From Rhodoferax sp. (GTDB taxonomy: Bacteria; Pseudomonadota; Gammaproteobacteria; Burkholderiales; Burkholderiaceae_C): a DNA stretch of 5,319 nt. Below, one piece after another: positions 1 through 5,319 of the stretch (positions are counted from its first letter, which is position 1; the number at the start of each line of letters is the position of its first letter). A program made the position numbers and the translations under genes. Where the stretch lies: positions 1 through 5,319 of the forward strand of contig JAURGS010000169.1 in the NCBI GenBank assembly GCA_030833685.1. Direction: 5' to 3'. The notes under the pieces were generated by a model, which was given only the letters and a program-made list of their open reading frames with translations, was not told the origin of the DNA and did not search any database.

Positions 1-1103
1 TCTACCTCCCGTCCAAAGCGCCGATGGACCTGTACAACCGCGACAAGGCCGCCGGCGTCAAGCTCTACGTCAAGCGCGTGTTCATCATGGACGACGCGGA
101 AAGCCTGTTGCCCACTTACCTGCGCTTTGTCAAAGGCGTGGTCGACTCCGCGGACCTGCCGCTCAATGTGTCGCGCGAGCTGCTGCAAGAAAGCCGTGAC
201 GTCAAAGCCATTCGTGATGGCAACACCCGCCGCGTGCTGGGCATGCTCGAAGACCTGGCCAAGCACGACAAAGCACCTGAGACCAGTGCTGAGGGCGTGA
301 CCGACGTTCTCAGCGAGGAGGAAAAAGCCCAGGCCAAGGAAAACGAGGGCAAGTACACCAAGTTCTATGGCGAGTTCGGCGCGGTGCTCAAAGAAGGCCT
401 GGGCGAAGACTTTGCCAACAAGGACCGCATCGCTGGCCTGCTGCGTTTTGCCTCAAGCACCAGCGACACGGTCAGCGTGAGCTTTGCCGACTACAAGGCG
501 CGCATGAAGGACGGCCAGGAGGCGATCTACTACATCACCGCAGATACCTTGGCTGCTGCCAAAAACAGCCCGCAACTCGAAGTCTTCAAGAAAAAAGGCA
601 TCGAAGTACTGCTCATGACCGACCGGGTTGACGAGTGGGCGCTGACCTTTTTGAATGATTTCGATGGTACGCCGCTGCAAAGCGTGGCCAAAGGCGCGGT
701 CGACCTGGGCAAGCTGCAAGACGAGGCCGAGAAAAAAGCCGCCGAGGAGGCTGCCCAGACCTTCAAACCGGTGCTCGAACGCCTGAAAGAAGCGCTCAAA
801 GACAAGGCCGAGGATGTGCGCGTGACCACCCGACTGGTGGACTCACCCGCCTGCCTGGTGGTGCAGGACCACGGCATGAGCACACAACTGGCGCGCATGC
901 TCAAGCAAGCCGGCCAAAAAGCGCCTGAGGTCAAGCCTGTGCTCGAGGTCAATGCAGAGCACGCCCTGGTGAAAAAGCTCGACGGCTCGGCGCAGTTTGA
1001 CGACTTGGCCCATATTTTGTTTGACCAGGCGCTGCTGGCCGAAGGCGGCCTGCCCGAAGACCCGGCCGCCTACGTGCGCCGCGTCAACGCCCTGCTGGTT
1101 TAA
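1..1103 (+). CDS. htpG: Molecular chaperone HtpG (Hsp90 family), 3' part, 5' end outside the window
   Basis: ATP-dependent cytosolic chaperone of the Hsp90 family, which acts as a homodimer in folding and stress protection. The reading frame is already open at the left edge: codons from base 3 read YLPSKAP, the bacterial Hsp90 wording just before the middle-domain stretch, so the ATG at 24 is an internal Met and not the start. About 367 residues are present, against roughly 620-650 for the whole protein; the N-terminal ATPase (GHKL) domain is missing. Visible landmarks are KLYVKRVFIMDDAE, then SSD-like DSADLPLNVSRE with the conserved catalytic-loop Arg at bases 174-176, then GQEAIYYITAD and KKGIEVLLMTDRVDEW of the middle domain. 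The C-terminal dimerisation domain ends with FDQALLAEGG and YVRRVNALLV. Compared with E. coli HtpG (from memory) there is a charged insertion of about 25 residues at bases 261-350. It is convergent with srkA and followed by its own terminator. The promoter is not in the window. Identification is very secure. Confidence 0.97.
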   Translation, partial: YLPSKAPMDLYNRDKAAGVKLYVKRVFIMDDAESLLPTYLRFVKGVVDSADLPLNVSRELLQESRDVKAIRDGNTRRVLGMLEDLAKHDKAPETSAEGVTDVLSEEEKAQAKENEGKYTKFYGEFGAVLKEGLGEDFANKDRIAGLLRFASSTSDTVSVSFADYKARMKDGQEAIYYITADTLAAAKNSPQLEVFKKKGIEVLLMTDRVDEWALTFLNDFDGTPLQSVAKGAVDLGKLQDEAEKKAAEEAAQTFKPVLERLKEALKDKAEDVRVTTRLVDSPACLVVQDHGMSTQLARMLKQAGQKAPEVKPVLEVNAEHALVKKLDGSAQFDDLAHILFDQALLAEGGLPEDPAAYVRRVNALLV

Positions 1104-1125
1104 GACCAGCGTTAAGGCCCCACGA

Positions 1126-1159
1126 CCCCACGGCTTGGCAGCCGCTGGGGCGTTTTTTT
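1126..1159 (+). terminator. Rho-independent terminator of htpG
   Basis: The stop codon of htpG (1101-1103) is followed 22 bases later by a GC-rich hairpin. The left arm CCCCACGGC (1126-1134) pairs with GCCG (1141-1144) plus TGGGG (1146-1150), with one bulged C at 1145 and a six-base loop TTGGCA. Seven T residues follow at 1153-1159. The lack of a matching T-run on the other side of the stem means it should work for the rightward htpG transcript only. I see no equivalent terminator for srkA reading leftward. Confidence 0.9.
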
Positions 1160-1194
1160 GACATTCAGCAACGCCCTTAAACCACGCCAAGCCG

Positions 1195-2262
1195 TCAGGC
1201 CACAAGCGGGTCTTCCTGCATGGCCTCGATCTGGTCTTGCAGCACCTGCACCTGGCCCTGCCAGTAGTCACTGGAGCCAAACCAGGGAAAGTTGATCGGG
1301 AAAATCGGGTCATGCCAGCGCCGTGCCAGCCACGCGCTGTAGTGCAGCAGGCGCAGGGTGCGCAGCGGCTCAATCAAGGCAAGTTCGCGCCGGTCAAAGT
1401 CTCGAAACTGCTCGTAGCCATCAAGCAAGGCCGCCAACTGCCGGTTGCGCTGGGCACGCTCGCCACTGAGCAGCATCCACAAGTCCTGCACGGCCGGCCC
1501 CGTACGCGCATCATCCATGTCCACAAAATGCGGGCCCGGGCCGTCTGCAGCGGGCACATCCAGCGGTGTCCACAAGATATTGCCTGGGTGGCAGTCACCG
1601 TGCAGACGCAGTGTTCGAATACCGGATTCGTTGGCCAAATCCGTACCCGGGGCCGACGCAAGCAGCGCCGAGTGCTCGGCAACCAACGCCAGGGCCTGTT
1701 GCGAGGCCTTATCCCAAACCGACTGCACATCCAGGGGAATACAGTCATGTGAGAGCAGCCACTCCCGGGCGTCCCAACCAAAAGACTGTATGTTCAGCGC
1801 CGGGCGGTGCACAAAACCACCTTGCGCTCCGACCGTGTGGATGCGCGCTAAGAAGCGCCCAATCCACTCCAGCACTTCACCGTCCTCCAGCTCTGGGCGC
1901 CGCCCGCCCCGACGCGGGCTCACACTGAAATAAAAGTCCTGCGACTGGTGCAGGCTGCGCCCCTGGATGACCAGGGGGCCGATGACCGGAATGTCGTCCT
2001 GCATGAGTGCATGCGAGAACGCATGCTCCTCCTCGATCTGCCTATCGCTCCAGCGTTCGGGGCGGTAGAACTTGGCCACCACCGCAGAGTCGTCCTCCAG
2101 GTGCACCTGGTAGACCCGGTTCTCGTAGGAGCTCAGGGCCATCAGACGCCCGTCGCCATACAAGCCAATACTGGCCAGTGCGTCAAGCACCTGCTGGGGC
2201 GTGAGCTGAGCAAAAGGGTGCGTCTGATCGCCGGTGCCCACTGCGGGCTGGTGCTCAAGCAT
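1195..2262 (-). CDS. srkA: Stress response serine/threonine kinase SrkA (YihE/RdoA family)
   Basis: Cytosolic protein kinase with an aminoglycoside-phosphotransferase/choline-kinase-like fold. In E. coli the homologue SrkA is linked to the Cpx envelope-stress response and to survival under stress; the physiological substrate is unclear. The protein has 355 residues (E. coli about 328), the extra length being a short N-terminal extension and small loops. Visible in order: LSSYENRVYQ (43-52, nucleotide-binding loop region), VAKFYRPERW with the likely ATP-binding Lys at 64, the EEEH helix (77-80), the catalytic loop LHGDCHPGNILW (220-231, bases 1570-1605) with Asp223 and Asn228, and FVDMDDAR (246-253) with the metal-binding Asp248. 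After these come GPAVQDLWMLLSG and the C-terminal NFPWFG/DYW motifs. All expected active residues are present. The ATG at 2262 overlaps the end of the upstream ATPase gene by 8 bases (ATGCTTGA shared). Only a poor, distant Shine-Dalgarno (GAGGAAG, about 15 bases upstream) is visible, so translation is probably coupled. In E. coli srkA lies next to dsbA; here it does not. Confidence 0.95.
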   Translation of the reverse strand: MLEHQPAVGTGDQTHPFAQLTPQQVLDALASIGLYGDGRLMALSSYENRVYQVHLEDDSAVVAKFYRPERWSDRQIEEEHAFSHALMQDDIPVIGPLVIQGRSLHQSQDFYFSVSPRRGGRRPELEDGEVLEWIGRFLARIHTVGAQGGFVHRPALNIQSFGWDAREWLLSHDCIPLDVQSVWDKASQQALALVAEHSALLASAPGTDLANESGIRTLRLHGDCHPGNILWTPLDVPAADGPGPHFVDMDDARTGPAVQDLWMLLSGERAQRNRQLAALLDGYEQFRDFDRRELALIEPLRTLRLLHYSAWLARRWHDPIFPINFPWFGSSDYWQGQVQVLQDQIEAMQEDPLVA

Positions 2263-4777
2263 TGCTGTTGGCCCGCACTTCCTCGATGCTGATATGGCCT
2301 TGCAGCACCTTCACGATGCCATCTTGGCGCAGGGTCCGAAACCAGCCAGCCGCAAAGGCCTCGTGCTGGATTTTTTCAGCCGGCGCGCGCGTTTGAATCA
2401 AGCGACGCAAACCCGCAGAGACCTGCAACAGCTCGTGCAAACCCATGCGCCCGGACATGCCCGTGCCCTGGCAGTGCTCACAGCCCGGCGCCTGGAAATG
2501 CTGCAGCTTGCCATCGACAGCGTGCGCGCCAAGCCATTGCTGTCGCACCGCATCCTCGCTGGGCCGAAAGGCCTCCGGAAAGCTCATACGGTAGTCATCC
2601 AACAGCTCTTTTACATAATCGTCACTCGCCGGCTTGGACCGACGGCACGCCGAGCACCAGCGCCGCACCAGCCTTTGGGCCAGCACCGCGAGCAAGGAAT
2701 CCGCAAAATTGAACGGATCCATCCCCATGTCGATGAGCCGAATCACGGTCTCGGCCGCACTGTTGGTGTGCAGCGTAGACAGCAGCATATGGCCTGTGAG
2801 CGAGGCCTCCACCGCAATCTGTGCGGTCTCTTCGTCACGGATTTCACCGACCATGATCACATCAGGGTCAGCGCGCAAAAACGCCCGCAACGCCCGGGCA
2901 AAAGTCCAGTCGATGCGGGGGTTGACCTGAACCTGGCGCAGCTCAGGCTGGGTAATCTCAACCGGGTCTTCGGCCGTCCAGATCTTGCGGTCCGGCGTAT
3001 TGAGCTGCCCCAAAATCGAGTGCAGCGTGGTGGTCTTACCCGAGCCAGTGGGCCCCACACACAAAACCATGCCGTAAGGTCGGCTAATCGACTCGCGCAG
3101 GCGAAACAGGTTGTCTGCGGTCAGACCCAGCTTGTCGATATGCAGCGGCTTGGCAGAAGACAGCAAGCGCATGACCACGTCTTCCAGACCATTGAGCGTG
3201 GGGATGGTGGCCACGCGCAACTCCAGGCGGTGTCGCTTGGAAAAGCGCCTGAAGTCAATCTTGCCGTCCTGCGGCTTGCGCCGCTCGGAGATATCTAGTG
3301 TTGACATGATCTTTAGCCGTGCCACCAGGGCAGCGCGGTAGGTGTGCGGCAGCTCCAGGTAGGGCGTGAGCACGCCATCGCGGCGAAAACGAATGCGCAC
3401 CTTGGCGCGCCCGGGTTGGGTCTCAATGTGGATGTCCGAGACACCGCGGGCGTACGCCTCAATAATCATGGTGTTGATCAGTCGCACCAGCGTGTTGTCA
3501 GACTGGGTGATAGCCTCTTCTTCGGGCTCATCCAGCAGGTCATCATCCAGGGTCATCGACTCCAGCAGCTCGCTGCCGCTGCTCGCGCCAATCGCCGCCA
3601 GGTCCAGCTCCTCATCCTCTTCGGCCTCGTTCTCGCTTTGATGACCCAGGCGCATGTACGCGGACTCGGTAACGCGCTTGATGTCTTCTTCGTCGCCTAA
3701 GACCGCGACCACCCGGCCCTGCACCATAAAGCCGAGCTCTTCGAGCACCGCGTTGCGGGTTGGATCACCCGTGGCCACCACCAGCAAGTTGGCGCGCAAC
3801 AGCAGGGGCAGCACCGCCAGGCGTCGTGCTGCCTGCTTGGGCACCTTCAGCAGTGCGTCGTTCTGAATGGGGAACTGGGAGACATCCACCACGGGGTAGC
3901 CCATCTTTCGCGCCAGCGCATTGTTGAGCTGCTCGCGCGTTAAAAAACCCATACGAATCAAAAGACGTCCCAGCGGCATGCTGCGCTCGGTTTTTTGCAG
4001 CTCCAGGGCCTGTTCCAGCTGCGTGGCATCCACATAACCCAGGCGCAGCAGGGCCTCGCCCAGGCGAATCATGGGCATACTCGACTGCTGCTCCAGCGCC
4101 AGCATGAGCTGCTCCTCAGAGACCACCTCGGTATCGACCAAGTAGTCACCCAGCTTGCGCTGTCGGGCAATGGTCTGGCGCTCTACCGCCTGGCTGACCG
4201 CGCTCTCGTCCACCACCTGCTGCGCCACCAGCACCTCGCCGATGTGTGCGCCGATGGTCAGGCTCATGAAAAACTTTCTGGGTACAAAGACCCGCTGCAC
4301 CTTGCCGTCAGCGCCGATGGGCAAAAACAAAAACAAGCCATAGGTCGCCTCGACGTAACCCACGGTCGAGCCCGTGAGCTCCTGTCCGTCGCCCAGGTTC
4401 ATGCGAAAGTCCACCGTCTTGCGAAAAGCCAGGATGTCAGCATGGGCCTCGTTTTTGGCTGTTGGCAGGGGCGCGACCAGGTCCTCGAGAATCAGGCGCT
4501 TGAACTTCGAGAAAGCCAGCGACACTGGGGGCTTGGCCGGCTCGGTTCGAACCCAGACCAGCTCTTGCTCTGGCGCAAAAGTCACCAGCTGGCCCTTGCG
4601 CATGACGCCGTTGATACCCTCAATCTCGCAGGCCAAAGGCTCGGTCATGGGCAGCGCCTTGGGGTAGGCTGCATAGGGCGGCACTGGCCAGGTGAATGGG
4701 GTCTTGCCAAGGCCGTTGGCATCGAGGGTTTTGTCAGCGGCTGCGTCTTTGGCGTTGGTCTCTTTTTTTGCGAACAT
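2255..4777 (-). CDS. GspE/PulE/MshE-type secretion or pilus assembly ATPase with N-terminal MshEN-like repeats
   Basis: Hexameric cytoplasmic ATPase of the type II secretion/type IV pilus family, which powers pilin or pseudopilin assembly at the inner membrane. Counting from the ATG at 4777 it has 840 residues, longer than typical GspE or PilB (about 500-570). Order of parts: a poorly conserved N-terminus (1-43); a beta-rich region of two similar halves (about 45-103 and 118-175); four 30-residue helical repeats of MshEN type (178-291); the rest of an MshEN-like globule (292-378); an acidic linker (380-427); the ATPase N2 domain with ARGVSDIHIE (443-452); Walker A GPTGSGKTT (575-583, Lys581); Asp box around 600-604; Walker B DPDVIMVGEIRD (637-648, Glu645); His box TGHMLLSTLHTNSA (661-674); and a zinc tetracysteine site Cys708/711 and Cys766/769. 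The catalytic set is complete. I prefer the ATG at 4777 over an in-frame TTG at 4822 because the 15 extra residues look like leader DNA and overlap a palindrome. No pilin, secretin or GspF/PilC gene lies beside it, so its machine cannot be named from this window. It is the first gene of a pair with srkA. Confidence 0.93.
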   Translation of the reverse strand: MFAKKETNAKDAAADKTLDANGLGKTPFTWPVPPYAAYPKALPMTEPLACEIEGINGVMRKGQLVTFAPEQELVWVRTEPAKPPVSLAFSKFKRLILEDLVAPLPTAKNEAHADILAFRKTVDFRMNLGDGQELTGSTVGYVEATYGLFLFLPIGADGKVQRVFVPRKFFMSLTIGAHIGEVLVAQQVVDESAVSQAVERQTIARQRKLGDYLVDTEVVSEEQLMLALEQQSSMPMIRLGEALLRLGYVDATQLEQALELQKTERSMPLGRLLIRMGFLTREQLNNALARKMGYPVVDVSQFPIQNDALLKVPKQAARRLAVLPLLLRANLLVVATGDPTRNAVLEELGFMVQGRVVAVLGDEEDIKRVTESAYMRLGHQSENEAEEDEELDLAAIGASSGSELLESMTLDDDLLDEPEEEAITQSDNTLVRLINTMIIEAYARGVSDIHIETQPGRAKVRIRFRRDGVLTPYLELPHTYRAALVARLKIMSTLDISERRKPQDGKIDFRRFSKRHRLELRVATIPTLNGLEDVVMRLLSSAKPLHIDKLGLTADNLFRLRESISRPYGMVLCVGPTGSGKTTTLHSILGQLNTPDRKIWTAEDPVEITQPELRQVQVNPRIDWTFARALRAFLRADPDVIMVGEIRDEETAQIAVEASLTGHMLLSTLHTNSAAETVIRLIDMGMDPFNFADSLLAVLAQRLVRRWCSACRRSKPASDDYVKELLDDYRMSFPEAFRPSEDAVRQQWLGAHAVDGKLQHFQAPGCEHCQGTGMSGRMGLHELLQVSAGLRRLIQTRAPAEKIQHEAFAAGWFRTLRQDGIVKVLQGHISIEEVRANSNA
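3905..4246 (-). other. Region coding four tandem 30-residue MshEN-like repeats
   Basis: Within the ATPase, residues 178-201, 208-231, 238-261 and 268-291 each follow the pattern x-L-G-x-x-L-(6)-V/L-(4)-L-(2)-A-(3)-Q/K, separated each time by six residues, so the period is exactly 30 residues (90 bases). The third and fourth copies are closest to the pattern (RLGEALLRLGYV and PLGRLLIRMGFL); the first is the most degenerate, with IGEVL in place of LGxxL. This motif type is known from the c-di-GMP-binding N-terminal domain of Vibrio MshE, which uses two such 24-residue motifs, from memory with a five-residue spacer. Binding here is an inference. Confidence 0.75.
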
Positions 4778-4790
4778 GGTGCGCTCAATT

Positions 4791-4821
4791 CTGGGCCCAG
4801 CACTGTGCAGGGTGCCCTGCA
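4791..4821. repeat. Two adjacent short palindromes in the ATPase gene leader
   Basis: Bases 4791-4800 (CTGGGCCCAG) are a perfect 10-base palindrome. Five bases further on, 4806-4812 (TGCAGGG) and 4815-4821 (CCCTGCA) form a perfect 7-base inverted repeat around TG. They lie 14-44 bases upstream of the ATPase ATG. They could be a regulator binding site or fold in the 5' leader of the mRNA; in GC-rich DNA such short palindromes may also be chance. Confidence 0.4.
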
Positions 4822-4937
4822 ATCATGCCTGAATTTAAAAACGTTCTTGGACCGAGCGGGACGATGGGAACAAAAAGTCGCTAGCATGCGCGCTCAGGTT
4901 CGCGTGTCAGGCGGTTCAGCCCGGGCGCGCAGGCCAC

Positions 4938-4942
4938 AGGGG
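4938..4942 (+). promoter_or_regulatory. Ribosome binding site of the GMC remnant
   Basis: AGGGG lies five bases before the ATG at 4948. It supports this ATG as the original start of the GMC oxidoreductase gene, since the protein also begins exactly as the family does (TDYLIVGGGSAGC). Confidence 0.55.
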
Positions 4943-4947
4943 CAAAC

Positions 4948-5319
4948 ATGACAGACTACCTGATTGTGGGCGGCGGCTCGGCCGGTTGTGTGTTGGCTGC
5001 GCGCCTGATTGGCGGCGTGCGGCGCACCCGCGAAATTCTTAGCCAACCTACCCTGCGCCACGATCGTACACAAGAACGCGTATCAATCTGGTGCCCCACC
5101 GCGGACACCGAAATCAAACCATTATTTCACAACCATGCCCATACGGTCTCGCGCTCAGTTGGCACCCGCAGAATGGGACAAGATCCCCTTGCGATGTGGA
5201 TGCGCAACCGATATTGCGCGGCATTCAGGGTTTGCGTGTAATGGACGCCTCGGTCATTCCGTGCATCACCAGTAGAAACACTAACGCGTCTCTGATTATG
5301 ATGCACGGAATGACCGAGG
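4948..5319 (+). pseudogene. GMC-family oxidoreductase (choline/alcohol dehydrogenase type), internally deleted and frameshifted remnant
   Basis: Intact members are FAD-dependent flavoenzymes of about 530-560 residues that oxidise alcohols such as choline. Here the start MTDYLIVGGGSAGCVLAARL carries the FAD-binding GGGSAG motif (4948-5007). At about 5004-5016 it passes straight into GVRRTREILSQP, which belongs to the start of the C-terminal substrate-domain segment, so about 400 residues of the middle are missing. Next comes NHAHTVSRSVGTRRMGQDPLA, matching the family's HAxTxYHPVGTCRMG; the catalytic His of HPVGT is now Arg and its Pro is Ser. Near 5194 the frame breaks: the ATG frame runs on to an unrelated end at 5239-5241, while the frame from 5196 continues the family's C-terminus as VDAQ, then RGIQGLRVMDASVIP, then NTNASLIM, consistent with loss of one base. 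Homology stops at about 5300, where an inverted repeat begins. The product cannot be active. The deletion could be natural decay or a rearrangement made during sample preparation. Confidence 0.87.
5248..5319. repeat. Perfect 21-base inverted repeat at the right edge (fold-back)
   Basis: Bases 5248-5268 (CCTCGGTCAT...GCATCA) are the exact reverse complement of 5299-5319 (TGATGCACGG...CCGAGG), with a 30-base spacer at 5269-5298. The left arm codes for ASVIPCI, part of the conserved GMC C-terminal motif, so it is the native copy. The right arm starts where GMC homology ends and runs to the last base of the window, so it is the secondary copy. The repeat may continue beyond the edge. Confidence 0.93.

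Larger units (their letters stand above)
4778..4947. other. Intergenic region between divergent ATPase gene and GMC remnant
   Basis: This 170-base stretch separates the start of the leftward ATPase gene from the start of the rightward GMC remnant, so any promoters for both should lie here. An AT-rich patch at 4832-4840 could supply a -10 element (TTAAAT on the minus strand, 4833-4838), but no good -35 box lies at the right distance, so no promoter is claimed. Two palindromes lie close to the ATPase start. No open reading frame of interest or RNA gene is visible. Confidence 0.6.

Noticed and set aside
843..1373. Minus-strand frame of 176 residues across the end of htpG and of srkA
   Set aside because: It crosses the htpG terminator and two confidently identified genes; no family resemblance.
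1237..1752. Plus-strand frame of 171 residues opposite srkA
   Set aside because: Shadow of the SrkA catalytic region, with no motif of its own.
2009..2026. Seven-base inverted repeat GCATGCG/CGCATGC with a four-base loop inside srkA
   Set aside because: It falls on codons for EHAFSHA, is short, has no T-run and sits mid-gene; chance is the simplest explanation.
2234..3298. Long plus-strand open frame of 354 residues opposite the ATPase gene
   Set aside because: It lies wholly antisense to the conserved ATPase core, has no recognisable motif and a composition rich in Arg, Gln and His, as expected of a shadow frame in GC-rich DNA.
2255..4777. Naming the ATPase gspE or pilB of a complete secretion or pilus operon
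   Set aside because: None of the partner genes is next to it, and the N-terminal architecture differs from classical GspE and PilB, so only the family is assigned.
4778..4822. Longer ATPase form starting at TTG 4822
   Set aside because: The extra 15 residues are encoded by the palindromic leader and do not resemble the protein; the ATG at 4777 is the better start although its Shine-Dalgarno is weak.
3995..4951. Long plus-strand open frame of 318 residues opposite the N-terminal half of the ATPase
   Set aside because: Antisense shadow of a recognised coding region; its tail also runs through the intergenic palindromes and into the GMC start.
5248..5319. Terminal inverted repeat of an insertion sequence or transposon, or an intrinsic terminator
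   Set aside because: There is no transposase, the left arm is native GMC coding sequence, and no T-run follows within the window; a fold-back explains it better.

Overview
The window reads as a fragment of a GC-rich betaproteobacterial chromosome, most likely Burkholderiales and possibly Comamonadaceae. This rests on the wording of the HtpG and SrkA proteins, the codon use and the gene content; no marker gene was available, so the placement is an inference.

Layout from left to right. (1) Bases 1-1103 (+) hold the 3' part of htpG, coding for the middle and C-terminal domains of the Hsp90-family chaperone. It ends in a clear Rho-independent terminator at 1126-1159. (2) On the opposite strand, converging on htpG, lies a two-gene unit. 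The upstream gene (4777 down to 2255) codes for an 840-residue GspE/PulE/MshE-type secretion or pilus ATPase. It has an unusual beta-rich N-terminal region, four 30-residue MshEN-like repeats, an acidic linker, and a complete ATPase core with a tetracysteine zinc site. The downstream gene (2262 down to 1195) codes for the stress-response kinase SrkA (YihE/RdoA). Its start codon lies inside the last codons of the ATPase gene (8-base overlap), which suggests translational coupling. (3) A 170-base intergenic region (4778-4947) carries two short palindromes just upstream of the ATPase gene. (4) From 4948 to the right edge (+) lies a broken GMC-family oxidoreductase. The FAD-binding N-terminus is joined directly to the C-terminal domain, about 400 residues of the middle are missing, the catalytic His motif is mutated, and there is a frameshift near 5194. 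(5) The last 72 bases form a perfect 21-base inverted repeat around a 30-base spacer. Its right arm begins where homology to GMC proteins stops, so it looks like a fold-back (strand-switch) event, either real or a sequencing/assembly artefact at the end of the molecule.

I see no complete undescribed system. The parts most worth a second look are the ATPase with duplicated putative c-di-GMP-binding repeats coupled to a stress kinase, and the rearranged right end. I found no tRNA, rRNA, CRISPR array or insertion sequence.
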